DNA of 64,000 nt, taken from CAXBMB01 sp052078155 (GTDB lineage: Bacteria; Pseudomonadota; Alphaproteobacteria; Kiloniellales; DSM-21159). A program made the position numbers and the translations under genes. The stretch covers positions 93,507 through 157,506 of the forward strand of contig JBQJBP010000005.1 of the NCBI GenBank assembly GCA_052078155.1, written 5' to 3'. Shown piece after piece: positions 1 through 8,681 of the stretch (within the stretch, counting starts at the first letter, position 1; every line of letters begins with the position of its first letter). The notes under the pieces were generated by a model, which did not search any database, was not told the origin of the DNA, and saw only the letters and a program-made list of their open reading frames with translations.

Positions 1-1
1 A

Positions 2-79
2 ATCGACAGCTGCTTCGACATGGCCTATCACGCCAAACAGGTCGACACGATCTTCAAACGGGTGTTCGGCGAGAGCTGA
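2..79 (+). CDS. C-terminal fragment of an unidentified protein
   Basis: An open frame runs from the window edge to a TGA at 77-79 and encodes about 25 residues ending in KRVFGES. The gene begins outside the window. No domain can be recognised from so short a tail. The frame is supported only by being open and by ending in front of a long non-coding stretch. Confidence 0.5.
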   Translation: MDSCFDMAYHAKQVDTIFKRVFGES

Positions 80-737
80 GGAACCCGTCCCGCCAGAGCA
101 CAGTCAGAGGATCTGGAGCAGACGGCTGCCCCAGGTCCCTGACCTGACGGTGACTCTGGGGATGAACCCGGGGGCGACCCCGGCGGTGGTCAGAGATCGA
201 CCGGCGGGCGAAGAGCGGCATTGCCCTGTGCTTCAGCCTGTCAGCACCCTTGCTCCCGCCTGCAGGAAACAGCCCTCTTTCGGTTTGCACGGGCCATCTG
301 ACCCGCAAAGACGTGCTTTGCGGCACTCTGCTGACCAATCTGGTTTCATGTAAAGGGAAGAGCTTTGCGTCGTCTCATTGCAACGGCGATAAAGTTCTTC
401 CCTTTTTGATTGCAGAACAAAAACAACTGATAGCGGTGAGACTCAAATAAAACTCGAATTGATAGAAATTAACTTTTCAACTTTCGTGTTCCAGTTACAA
501 AAATTTACACGGCAAAGTCTTGCTTTCGCCATAGTCCTCCCGCAGCTTTCTGCCCCAAATGCGGCGCAAAAGGACCAACCAACGCCCGCTGATAATCACT
601 TTGCAGCGATGCCTTTAACGGGCTTTGTAACAGGCAAAGATCTAAAACCTGTGTGTCTGATCCTTCTGTTCCCCCTGGCTCTTCCCAGGCGGGATTTTTG
701 GCACACTCGATAGATCTAAGCAGGACACCAGCTGATT
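80..737. other. Intergenic region without recognised gene
   Basis: A 658-bp spacer. The first 260 bp are GC-rich and the remainder is more AT-rich, notably 340-620. The short open frames here have no ribosome-binding site and no recognisable protein features. The AT-rich part probably carries the promoter of the PAS_5 gene at 738. No terminator hairpin with a T-run was recognised. Confidence 0.5.
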
Positions 738-1208
738 ATGGCCACAGAGGCTGACGCAGAAGAGATCTTCATTCCTGACGTTGGTGAAGAAGATCTGGAA
801 GACCCGAGATTCCGGGCATTCTTCCGGTTGTGGCAATCTCATGTTGTGGAAGGCATCGCGCCCATCAGTTCTTTCGACCTCATGGCCTATCCTCCATCCG
901 ATCTGCCTTATCTGGGCATCATCGACGTAGAGGACGACGGTGGTCTTCGCACGCGGCTGGTGGGGACCGAGCTGGCGGACCAGGCCAAACAGGAAACAAC
1001 AGGGCGTTTACTGCAGGAAATTGAAGACATGGAGCATGCCGTTGAACGCATGCAGCATGTGGTCAAGACAGGACGGCCCTATTTCTCTAACGTGCCCTTC
1101 CTCTGGTCCAACGCCCGCTGGAAGCGCTACCACTCGCTGGTCTGTCCCTATTCAGATCCCGTAAGCGGCAAAGTCACGTTGCTGACCTCGCTGATCATCG
1201 TTCAGTAA
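738..1208 (+). CDS. PAS_5-type (PF07310-like) PAS domain protein
   Basis: A 156-residue soluble protein. About residues 25-135 match the pattern of the PAS_5 family common in Rhodospirillales: an FFRLW helix, a DLMAYPPSDLPYLGIIDVE segment, then LRTRLVGTELAD, and a C-terminal strand pair ending in LTSLIIV. The family is a small-ligand or signalling PAS fold of unknown role. There is no output domain, no signal peptide and no membrane segment. It stands alone, convergent with the TPP enzyme at 1530-3077, and the two are separated by a dispersed repeat. A second PAS_5 protein lies at 11315-11797. The ATG start has only a weak Shine-Dalgarno, so a nearby alternative start is possible. Confidence 0.8.
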   Translation: MATEADAEEIFIPDVGEEDLEDPRFRAFFRLWQSHVVEGIAPISSFDLMAYPPSDLPYLGIIDVEDDGGLRTRLVGTELADQAKQETTGRLLQEIEDMEHAVERMQHVVKTGRPYFSNVPFLWSNARWKRYHSLVCPYSDPVSGKVTLLTSLIIVQ

Positions 1209-1398
1209 TCAGCAGGCGCTGTTGCCGCACCTAACGCACCGGCCCTTTTCTGCGAGACTGAAGAAGAGACGGACCCGGGCCATTGGGTTCATCTTCATGG
1301 CCAACTCCTCACGACCGACACAGGCAAAAGGGCTGAAGCCAGACGGCTACAGCCCTTTATTCTGTTCAATGAACTTCTGATGTCAGCCGTTCAAGGTT

Positions 1399-1532
1399 TA
1401 GAGTCAAATCGGTTTAAGTGGACTCACTACGTGATAACACTTGAAGTGTGAAACTCTCTTCAGTGTTTTAGAGGATGAGTCACGGTTTAGGTGCAAGCGC
1501 AAAGCGCTTCTGCCTAAACCGATCATGCTCTA
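1399..1532 (-). repeat. Dispersed hairpin element, copy 1 (full)
   Basis: A 134-bp element with ends TAGAGTCAAATCGGTTTA and TAAACCGATCATGCTCTA, forming imperfect terminal inverted repeats. Inside is a hairpin with arms GGTTTAGG and CCTAAACC around an AAGCGC/GCGCTT core, and a smaller CAC/GTG hairpin near the other end. The outer CTCTA supplies the TAG stop codon (complement of 1530-1532) of the TPP enzyme gene. It is the reverse orientation of copies 2, 3, 6, 7 and 8. Confidence 0.85.
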
Positions 1533-3077
1533 GATAACCGCGTCGATCAGGAAGGGGCCTTTGTGGGCCAGCCCTTCTTTCAAGGCTGCGGCAAAGCTCT
1601 CAGCATCTTCCGCCCGTTTGGCAGTCACGCCCATGCCTTTGGCAATGGAAAGCCAGTCCAGAGCCGGGCGATCCAGCTCCAGCATATCACGTGCATTGCG
1701 GCCCGGTTCTGCGGCACCGACACCTTTCATTTCCCCCTGCAGGATCTTGTACGCCCGGTTGTTGAAAATGATGGTGGTGATGTCCAGATTTTCCCGGGCC
1801 TGGGTCCAGAGAGCCTGAACGGTGTACATGGCACTGCCATCGGCCTGCAGGGTCAGGACCTTGCGGTCAGGACAGGCAACAGCCGCCCCGACAGACATGG
1901 GCAGACCATCCCCGATGGCCCCACCCGTCAGCTGCAGCCAGGTGTGACGACGGGCACCGGCGGTCACAGGTGCCAGCGCCCGGCCGGATGTGACGGCTTC
2001 ATCCACCACAATGGTGTCTTCCGGCATCAGATGGGTCACCGCATCGCCGATGGCTTCGATGGTCAACGGGCCCTTTGGCAGGTCCGGCAGAGCCAGTTCC
2101 TGTAGAACCGCCGCGTCGGGGGCTGCACCCAGCGCATCAGCCAGTTCCTGCAGGGCTGTCAGCATGTCTTCTTCGCGGCTGGCCAGTTCGTGCAGTTCAC
2201 AGCCTTCCGGCACCAGATCACCTGGTTTGTTGGGATAGGCAAAGAAGGCCACAGGTGCTTTGGCCCCAACCAGCACCAGATGCTTGATGCCGGACAGCTG
2301 TTCAATGACCTGATCGACGGGATAAGCCAGGCGCTCAACCGTCACCCGGCCCTCACCCCGCTCAATCCGGCGGTTGCTGGTCTGGGTGATCAGGCGCAGG
2401 CCCGGTGTGACGGCCTTGATCCGTCCGGCAGCTTCCAGGCCATCTTCCATCAGGGCATGAGAGGACATGATGAAGACCGTTGGCTCCCCCCGCTTCAACA
2501 CCTCAGCCAGTTCTGCAATCTTGTCGGCTGGAACCCTGGCCGGCTCCGGAATGGCTGGCACCTCAGCCGGACCGCTGGCTTCGTTCCAGGCCGTATCCGC
2601 CGGCAGGATCAGGCTGGCGATCTGGCCCGGCGCGGTCTGAGCCACGGCAATGGCTTCAGCGCCACAGCCTGCCACTTCCTCAGCCGTATCTGCAGACTTC
2701 ACCCAGTGAGAAAAGGGGGCCGCCACGGCGGGCACATCACTGGTCAGGGGAGAATCGTGCTTCAGATGATAGGTGGCGTGATCACCAACAATGTTGACCA
2801 TGGGCGTAAAGGCCCGCTTGGCGTTGTGCAGATTGGCCAGGCCATTGGCCAGGCCGGGGCCGGTATGCAGCAAGGTCGCTGCCGGTGTCCCGGTCATACG
2901 GGCGTAGCCATCGGCAGCCCCTGTGGCGACCCCCTCAAACAAACAGAGCACACACTTCATTTCCGGATGCTGATCCAGCGCCGCCACAAAGTGCATTTCA
3001 GACGTACCCGGATTGGTAAAGCAGACATCCACCCCGCCATTCAGCAAGGTTTGAACCAAAGATTGTGCACCGTTCAT
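1530..3077 (-). CDS. Acetolactate synthase-like thiamine-diphosphate enzyme
   Basis: A 515-residue member of the IlvB/benzoylformate decarboxylase family. The N-terminal PYR domain carries the TPP-activating glutamate (E48 in CLFEGVATGAADGYAR). The C-terminal PP domain carries the Mg-TPP motif, starting ADGSAMY at about 412 and ending IIFNN at about 440. The normal GDG is ADG here. The ATG at 3077 is chosen over an upstream one at 3239 because GGGGGA precedes it at good spacing and the protein then begins where the family does. No regulatory subunit (IlvH) lies nearby and the gene stands alone, so it is probably not the housekeeping branched-chain enzyme. Its substrate cannot be deduced. The TAG stop lies within dispersed element copy 1. 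Confidence 0.85.
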   Translation of the reverse strand: MNGAQSLVQTLLNGGVDVCFTNPGTSEMHFVAALDQHPEMKCVLCLFEGVATGAADGYARMTGTPAATLLHTGPGLANGLANLHNAKRAFTPMVNIVGDHATYHLKHDSPLTSDVPAVAAPFSHWVKSADTAEEVAGCGAEAIAVAQTAPGQIASLILPADTAWNEASGPAEVPAIPEPARVPADKIAELAEVLKRGEPTVFIMSSHALMEDGLEAAGRIKAVTPGLRLITQTSNRRIERGEGRVTVERLAYPVDQVIEQLSGIKHLVLVGAKAPVAFFAYPNKPGDLVPEGCELHELASREEDMLTALQELADALGAAPDAAVLQELALPDLPKGPLTIEAIGDAVTHLMPEDTIVVDEAVTSGRALAPVTAGARRHTWLQLTGGAIGDGLPMSVGAAVACPDRKVLTLQADGSAMYTVQALWTQARENLDITTIIFNNRAYKILQGEMKGVGAAEPGRNARDMLELDRPALDWLSIAKGMGVTAKRAEDAESFAAALKEGLAHKGPFLIDAVI

Positions 3078-3305
3078 TTTTTCCCCCAAATCGGCAAAAC
3101 CCGCACCCACCTGAAAAGACAGCACAGGACAATACAAGGGCAGCAAAGTGGCAAAAGTCTTGTCAGGCGGCAACCTCTGCTTTTCCCCAAAGACTGGTGA
3201 AGCAGCCTCAACAAGCGCTTCGCCAATCGAGCAGGCCACCCGCCCTCTTCTCTTCTCTTGTTAGTTCGATAAGATAGCCCATCCACGTCAGTCACAGGAA
3301 AAGCA

Positions 3306-3872
3306 ATGTTCAGGTCTTTCGCTGCGATCTCCATGAGCCTCTTTTTGTTCTGCGCCCTGCTGGTGGTGCCTGGCCATCAAAGTCACGCAGCCGACGGCCC
3401 GGCACTGCTGACCGTGGTGGGGAAAATCGGCCCTGGCAACCGGGGGGCCAGCGATGACTTCATGGACATCTTCCTGAAGTTTCAGGACACCCGGTTTGAC
3501 AAAGCCCACACATTCGACCAGGCCGCACTGGAGGCTCTGCCCCAGCACAAGGCCACGATCCAGGCCAGCACCTGGCCTCAGGCTCATGTCTTTGAAGGCC
3601 CACTGTTGTCAGATGTTCTGAAAGCTGCCGGGGTTCCCGAAGAAGCCACAACCCTGAAAGTCCGCGCACTGGACGGCTACGAGCCCGAGGTGGACATCAC
3701 AAGCGTCAGGGACTATCCGGCCATTCTCGCTCTCAAAGCCGATGGTGAGTATCTCGGCCTGGGCGGGCGCGGTCCTTTGTGGCTGGTGTTCCCGATTCAG
3801 GATTATCCGGCACTGCCCCAGGGCGATGACAGTGCCTGGGTCTGGGCCGTCTTCTACATTGAGGTGGAGTGA
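3306..3872 (+). CDS. Periplasmic COG3915-like protein (molybdopterin-binding-like fold)
   Basis: A 188-residue protein with a signal peptide (hydrophobic residues 8-22, likely cleavage after SHA near residue 28). The mature part resembles the COG3915 group annotated as an oxidoreductase molybdopterin-binding domain: a TFDQAALEALP segment, FEGPLLSDVLKAAGV, and GPLWLVFPIQD near the C-terminus. In sulfite-oxidase-like enzymes the molybdenum is held by a cysteine, and the mature protein here has none, so it is unlikely to be a molybdoenzyme. COG3915 proteins are often found with sensor proteins in other bacteria, so a periplasmic ligand-binding role is plausible but inferred. It is divergent from the TPP enzyme. 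Confidence 0.75.
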   Translation: MFRSFAAISMSLFLFCALLVVPGHQSHAADGPALLTVVGKIGPGNRGASDDFMDIFLKFQDTRFDKAHTFDQAALEALPQHKATIQASTWPQAHVFEGPLLSDVLKAAGVPEEATTLKVRALDGYEPEVDITSVRDYPAILALKADGEYLGLGGRGPLWLVFPIQDYPALPQGDDSAWVWAVFYIEVE

Positions 3873-3904
3873 TCTCTGAAAGCTCTCCCTTCAAGAGAGC
3901 ACAG

Positions 3905-3940
3905 AAAAAAGGGCCTGCGCGTTAGCAGGCCCTTTCCTTT
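3905..3940. terminator. Bidirectional Rho-independent terminator
   Basis: A perfect 11-bp stem (AAAGGGCCTGC 3908-3918 with GCAGGCCCTTT 3925-3935) and a 6-nt loop. T-rich sequence follows on the plus strand and T-runs follow on the minus strand. It separates the convergent COG3915-like and MCP genes and probably serves both. Confidence 0.85.
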
Positions 3941-3976
3941 GATCACTTGAGATTTTTTCTGGCTGGTCTGTCGCCG

Positions 3977-5653
3977 TCAGGCGGCCCGCAGATTCGCCAG
4001 GAAGCCATCAATGGTGCGACGCAGGTCTCCTGCCTGCTGGGCCAGTTCTTCCGCACTGCTCAGCATGGTGCCTGCATTGCCGCCCACATCAGAAACAACT
4101 GTGTTGGCCTGGGTGATGTTGGCTGACACGTCGGCAGACCCGGCAGAGGCCTGTTGAATGTTGTGGCCGATCTCCTGGGTTGCCGCCATCTGCTGCTGAA
4201 CGGCGTGAGAGATTTCTTCGGCAATGCCATTGACCTCATCCAGGGTGCTGGTGATTTCACCAATGGCGCCCACGGCTTCGCGGGTTTCCGTCTGAATGGC
4301 CGAGACCTGGCCGGAGATTTCCTCTGTGGCTTTGGCTGTTTGGTTGGCCAGAGCCTTAACTTCGGAAGCCACCACGGCAAAGCCCTTACCGGCTTCCCCG
4401 GCCCGGGCGGCTTCAATGGTGGCATTCAGCGCCAGCAGATTGGTCTGCTCTGCGATGTCCTGAATGAGGCCAACCACTTCACCAATTTTCACCACGGCCT
4501 GATCCAGCGTCTGCATCTGATCATTGGTGTGCTTGGCCTGGCCCACGGCCTGGTCCATCACCGTTGTGGATTTTTCAACCTGGCGGCCGATTTCACTGAT
4601 GGAGGCAGAGAGTTCCTCAGTGGCAGAGGCCACCGCCGCTACGTTCGACGAGGCTTCTGTGGAAGCCGCTGCCACAGCGCCAATGGACTGGACCGCTTCA
4701 TCGGCCCCGCGGTTCATGGCACGGGCATTGTCTTCCGTGGACTGGGCTGTGTTTGAAACCCCATCGACCACACGAATCACGGCCGTTTCCAGATCATCTG
4801 CCATTTTCAGAGTCTGCTCACGGGTGGCTTTCTGGCGGTTCTCTTCTTCGGCTTTCTGCTCTGCCCGGAGAGTTTCCATTTCCTGGGAGTTCTGTTTGAA
4901 GACCAGAACAGCTCGGGCAATGGCCCCGATGTCATCGCCCCGGCTGGTCGCTGGCACCTCTGTATCGAGCTGTCCTTGCGCCAGCTTTGTCATGGCGGTG
5001 GTAATCTGGCCCAAAGGACGTCCGACCTGAGCGGCCGTGCCCCATGCCAGCAACAGCACCAGCGCGACAACAGCGCCAACAACAAAGTAGATGTTCTGCA
5101 TGCGGCTGGCGGCGATCACTTCATCCAGATGATCCGTCGCCCAGGCAACGGCCAGATAGCCAATGTTCCGACCTTTTTTGTCAACACCCGCAGAGACCAC
5201 CACGATGACCCTGTCGGCGAGACCCTCGGGCGAACTAGGGGCAATGACCAGACGGTCCTCACCAGCCGCCTCAAAGGCCGACACACTGTTTGACAGGTCA
5301 GTTTCAGCAAACGCGGCAGACTGATAGCTGGTCACCATCTCACCGGTTTTGCCAAACGTCATCAAAGAGGCAATGGCGGTGTGTTCGTCAGCAATCAGGT
5401 CCGCATAGGCTGCTTCCACTGCCGCAGGCTTGTTCCACTTCAACCCGCCGGCAACGTTGCCTGCCAGGACCTCGGTAATGGTGGCAAAGGACTCTTCCCC
5501 GGTTTCCATCAAGGCTGAGCGGGACGTTTCAATGTTAAAAACACCCAGTCCGGCCATGAAAAGGGTCACCACCAGGGCAACGGCCACAGTGACTTTCCGT
5601 GATACTGTCCAGACCGAAACAGCGTCCGTTCCGGCTTCCTTTTCCTTTACCAT
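3977..5653 (-). CDS. Methyl-accepting chemotaxis protein with periplasmic sensor and HAMP
   Basis: A 558-residue transducer. A first membrane segment lies at about residues 20-40, then a periplasmic single-Cache-like region to about 185, a second membrane segment at 188-208, a HAMP domain at about 209-262, and a long methyl-accepting coiled coil. The conserved signalling tip is QTNLLALNATIEAARAGE. The ATG at 5653 is chosen because GAGGTAGAG sits directly in front; a GTG at 5668 is also possible. The next upstream gene on the same strand (5930-6523) encodes a secreted Cache-like protein that could be its ligand-binding partner. No CheA, CheW or CheR gene is in the window. Confidence 0.92.
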   Translation of the reverse strand: MVKEKEAGTDAVSVWTVSRKVTVAVALVVTLFMAGLGVFNIETSRSALMETGEESFATITEVLAGNVAGGLKWNKPAAVEAAYADLIADEHTAIASLMTFGKTGEMVTSYQSAAFAETDLSNSVSAFEAAGEDRLVIAPSSPEGLADRVIVVVSAGVDKKGRNIGYLAVAWATDHLDEVIAASRMQNIYFVVGAVVALVLLLAWGTAAQVGRPLGQITTAMTKLAQGQLDTEVPATSRGDDIGAIARAVLVFKQNSQEMETLRAEQKAEEENRQKATREQTLKMADDLETAVIRVVDGVSNTAQSTEDNARAMNRGADEAVQSIGAVAAASTEASSNVAAVASATEELSASISEIGRQVEKSTTVMDQAVGQAKHTNDQMQTLDQAVVKIGEVVGLIQDIAEQTNLLALNATIEAARAGEAGKGFAVVASEVKALANQTAKATEEISGQVSAIQTETREAVGAIGEITSTLDEVNGIAEEISHAVQQQMAATQEIGHNIQQASAGSADVSANITQANTVVSDVGGNAGTMLSSAEELAQQAGDLRRTIDGFLANLRAA

Positions 5654-5792
5654 CTCTACCTCTTTCACGGTCTGGCATTGCTAAGCCGGCGATAAGGCCT
5701 GAATGCCATTTCTTTGCAGATCTACTCTCCAACGGGGGCAGCTCGCGAGGGCCGCGGCGACAACCGCGCCCCTCCTCTCGCTTCAGGGTTCC

Positions 5793-5924
5793 AGAGCATG
5801 ACCGGTTTAGTTAGAAGTGCTTTGCGCTTGGAACTAAACCGTGACTCATCCTCTGAACCATTGAATAGAGTTTCACGCTTCAAGCGTTATCACCTGGTGA
5901 TTCCACTTAAACCGATTTGACTCT
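5793..5924 (+). repeat. Dispersed hairpin element, copy 2 (full)
   Basis: A 132-bp copy starting AGAGCATGACCGGTTTA and ending TAAACCGATTTGACTCT. Hairpin 1 has arms GGTTTAGTT and AACTAAACC around AAGTGC/GCGCTT. The middle hairpin region is CCTCTGAACC. Hairpin 3 is ATCAC-CTG-GTGAT. It lies between the secreted Cache-like gene and the MCP gene, both on the minus strand. Confidence 0.85.
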
Positions 5925-5929
5925 GGGGC

Positions 5930-6523
5930 TTAGAGTGCTTCGGCGTCCAAACCGACTGTGATGGCTCCGATCACTTCACCGGTAGCCGGGTCGACAATGG
6001 ACATGGACCCCTGGGTCTGGAAGGTCTGGGTGGACTCATCCAGTTCAACTTCATCGACGAAAACGGCATCTGGCCCAGCCTGGAAGGTTTTCTGCCACTT
6101 GCCTTCGTCACCCTGCCAATAGTCAGAGGTCACATCACTCTGGCCGACGTTCAGGCCTTTGTTGTCCATGACGAACACTTCGGTCACCATGCCACCGGCG
6201 GCCTCTTTCTTGGCGCTCAGAAACTGGGACAAGTCGTTGCCAAGGACGGCGCTGATCAAAGGCTGGTCACTGCTGTCGGTTTCGGCGCGCCAGGTGTTGT
6301 CCAAAGCAACAACATCGGCTTCGCTCAAATCAGCGTTTTTGGCATTCTGAGCCTTAATGGCTTCGACCACCACCGGGTCGGACACCCAGCCAGCCACTTC
6401 ACCTTTCAGGAATTCTGTAACAGGCGCGACGTGCTCGTCCTGGGCCTGGGCGACTGAACTCAGCCCCAGAAAGGCGAAGGCGGCCATGCCAAGGGCAAGT
6501 TGACGGTAGGTTCTGGAAAACAT
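5930..6523 (-). CDS. Secreted Cache-like (PDC) sensor domain protein
   Basis: A 197-residue protein with a clear signal peptide (hydrophobic residues 10-25, cleavage after AQA near 27). The mature part resembles a single PDC/Cache sensor domain: FVMDNKGLNVGQSDVTSDYWQGDE, followed by a strand with SMSIVDPATGEVIGAITVGLD, typical of the C-terminal half of a Cache domain. There is no membrane anchor or output domain, so it should be a free periplasmic ligand binder. It precedes the MCP gene at 3977-5653 on the same strand, with a repeat in the 277-bp gap. A role in presenting a ligand to that MCP is inferred from position only. Confidence 0.8.
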   Translation of the reverse strand: MFSRTYRQLALGMAAFAFLGLSSVAQAQDEHVAPVTEFLKGEVAGWVSDPVVVEAIKAQNAKNADLSEADVVALDNTWRAETDSSDQPLISAVLGNDLSQFLSAKKEAAGGMVTEVFVMDNKGLNVGQSDVTSDYWQGDEGKWQKTFQAGPDAVFVDEVELDESTQTFQTQGSMSIVDPATGEVIGAITVGLDAEAL

Positions 6524-6905
6524 CGTGCTACCTCAAGTTTGGTTCTCTAATAGAAGTCGCTAACGATGATTGCTCTCAATAGTATCCAAACTGTTAATTT
6601 TCCAGAAATTTGAGTAAAACCCAAAACATTCCAAAATCAGATATCTTTGTTTCGTTAGATATCATACAATTTCTCTTAGATTTTCAACTTTAATTACTTA
6701 ATTTTCCTGAAACTATCAATCATCAGTAATTTCCTCTGTGGAAACATTTTTGAACAAACTCGAGAGATCATCCCACTGCCGCGGCAAACTTCCAGGGGGA
6801 GACTCGCTTCAAAAGGTCAAAGTGTCCCTCAAAACAACAGTCCACAAACCAGACCAGAGAGAAAGGGGGAGGATCTTTAGAAAAAATGGTGGCAGCCGGA
6901 CCAAT
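6524..6905. other. AT-rich intergenic region
   Basis: Markedly AT-rich between about 6540 and 6740, then GC-richer. It lies upstream of the secreted Cache-like gene and should hold its promoter. No convincing open frame was seen. Confidence 0.5.
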
Positions 6906-6910
6906 GAAAA

Positions 6911-6936
6911 AAGGCCGCTGTCAAAACAGCGGCCTT
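6911..6936 (-). terminator. Rho-independent terminator
   Basis: An 11-bp stem (AAGGCCGCTGT 6911-6921 with ACAGCGGCCTT 6926-6936) with a 4-nt loop. Read on the minus strand it is followed by TTTTTTC. It lies about 100 bp after the stop of the ATPase zeta gene and fits as its terminator. Confidence 0.8.
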
Positions 6937-7033
6937 CTTCAACACGTCCCTGAAGTGATCGTTGGACTTTAACCTTACCGTACTTCGAAAGAGAAAAGCG
7001 GCAGGAAGTCAGAAACAATCACTGAATTCAGGA

Positions 7034-7351
7034 CTATTCGTTCATGATCTGCTCGCGGGCAACATCAAACATTTCCGCGAGTTTCTTTTCCAGACGATGG
7101 TCTGAGATGTCGAGGTTCTTTTCTTTGACGTCTGCGGAAACTTTGCGCAGCACATCGTCACTGCCCACTTCTTCCAGATCTGCGATCACGACGGTTTTCG
7201 CATACTCTTCTGCAGCCTCGCCGGAAATGCCCATCTGTTCAGCCACCCAAAGGCCAAAGAGCTTGTCGCGGCGAACTTCAACCTTGAACTGCAGTTCCTG
7301 GTCGTGGTGGTACTTGTCTTCAAAGGCTTTCTGACGGTCGTCGAAGCTCAT
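7034..7351 (-). CDS. F1-ATPase inhibitor zeta subunit (DUF1476)
   Basis: A 105-residue protein matching the DUF1476 family throughout: MSFDDRQKAFEDKYHHD at the N-terminus, RRDKLFGLWVAEQMG, then a helical C-terminal half. In Paracoccus and relatives this subunit binds the F1 part of ATP synthase and blocks wasteful ATP hydrolysis through its flexible N-terminus. AAGGGGAG precedes the ATG at good spacing. The gene stands alone, as is usual for this family, and ends before a strong terminator. Confidence 0.93.
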   Translation of the reverse strand: MSFDDRQKAFEDKYHHDQELQFKVEVRRDKLFGLWVAEQMGISGEAAEEYAKTVVIADLEEVGSDDVLRKVSADVKEKNLDISDHRLEKKLAEMFDVAREQIMNE

Positions 7352-7662
7352 GTCGCTCCCCTTGGAAACTGGTCTGGGCAGAACACCCGGCTAATCCTGG
7401 TCCGGTTTGTCTCTTACTTCTGTTAGATGGTGATGACCAGCGTGCAACACCAGATCTTTTCAGCAGGCAAACCTGTTAAGTCGGCCCCGGTTATAAACGC
7501 TAGATGCTTGGCCGATCAAACAGATTCGGCTTGCCTTTTTGATGAAGCCAAAGAAACTGCTGGTCTTGTCCGTCAGATGGGCGGATTGGTCGCGCAGCAG
7601 GGGTCTGTGCGCCGCCGTCTTTCAGCTTCTCCCTTTGCCATTTCACAGGGCCACTTCCTTTC
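7352..7662. other. Divergent promoter region, no gene recognised
   Basis: A 311-bp spacer between the divergent ATPase zeta and NRDE genes. It must contain both promoters. No clear operator palindrome was noticed. Confidence 0.5.
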
Positions 7663-8466
7663 ATGTGCACCATTGTTTTGCTCCGCCGTCCCGGCCATTC
7701 CTGGCCTCTGCTTTTTGCCGGTAACAGAGATGAAATGGCAGACCGGGCCTGGCAGGCCCCGGGGCGCCACTGGACGGACCGACCGGACGTCACTGCCGGT
7801 CGGGACGACTTGTCGGGCGGCTCCTGGCTGGGGGTAAACGACCACGGGGTGATGGCTGTGGTGCTCAATCGCTGGGGAACTCTGGGCCCTGCCGATGGCA
7901 AGCGCTCGCGCGGGGAACTGGTGCTGGATGCGCTGGATTTCGCTGATGCAAAAGACGCGGCAGAGGCCCTGCAACATCTGAATGCGTCGGCTTTTCGGGG
8001 GTTCAACCTGGTCATCGCCGACAACAGAGACGCCTATTGGCTTCGTAACCAGGAAGATAGAGGACTGGACTGCCAGCTTGTGCCAGAAGGTCTGTCCATG
8101 ATGACGGCTTTCGATATGAACGACATCGACTCTGCACGCATCGGCACCTATCTGCAGTCATTTGAAGAGGCAGCCGTCCCCCAGCCAGACCCACTGGCTG
8201 ACAAGGGCGGCGACTGGCAGGGCTGGCAACGCCTGCTTGCCTCCACCCGGCGCAATGCGGAAAACGATCCCGGTAGCGCCATGACCGTGGACTATACCAA
8301 CGGCTTTCGGACCGTGTCCTCAGCCTTGATCGCCCTGCCCGCCCCCGGGCTGACCCGCAACGGCACCCTGGCCAAAGATCCCATGACCGAGGAACTCTGC
8401 CGCCCGGTCTGGCTCTTTGCCTCAGACCGGCCGGACCAGGCCAGCTATGAACGGGTTGAGCTGTAA
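7663..8466 (+). CDS. NRDE/TANGO2 family protein
   Basis: A 267-residue protein with the family hallmarks: Met-Cys at the N-terminus (MCTIVLL), the name-giving AGNRDE motif at about residues 20-25, GGSWLGVNDHGV, and SRGELVLDAL. In bacteria the family is uncharacterised or linked to haem handling. Human TANGO2 has been tied to mitochondrial lipid or haem metabolism, so a cytoplasmic role is all that can be said. There is no signal peptide. The protein is near the usual family length. The Shine-Dalgarno is weak, but Met-Cys fixes the start. Confidence 0.85.
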   Translation: MCTIVLLRRPGHSWPLLFAGNRDEMADRAWQAPGRHWTDRPDVTAGRDDLSGGSWLGVNDHGVMAVVLNRWGTLGPADGKRSRGELVLDALDFADAKDAAEALQHLNASAFRGFNLVIADNRDAYWLRNQEDRGLDCQLVPEGLSMMTAFDMNDIDSARIGTYLQSFEEAAVPQPDPLADKGGDWQGWQRLLASTRRNAENDPGSAMTVDYTNGFRTVSSALIALPAPGLTRNGTLAKDPMTEELCRPVWLFASDRPDQASYERVEL

Positions 8467-8681
8467 CCGGTCGCGCCCTCTTTTCCTCCCGGGTGGTGGT
8501 CCGGTCTCTTCCTGAGCGTCATCTATGCCCAGACTGCACGGGTGACACGACGGGTTGGGGACTGCCCTTTTTCTGCAAAATTCATTAGCCTTCCCGGCAA
8601 TCAGGTGATGCTGCAGCTGTTAGGACCAGTTGCAAGATCACCGGGCAAGAAACACAAGAATTCAGCAGGGGAGCACCTAAC

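Noticed and set aside
2190..3200. 336-codon open frame on the plus strand
   Set aside because: It runs antisense to the TPP enzyme, whose motifs are clear; the translation is rich in Gly, His, Gln and Arg as expected of a shadow frame.
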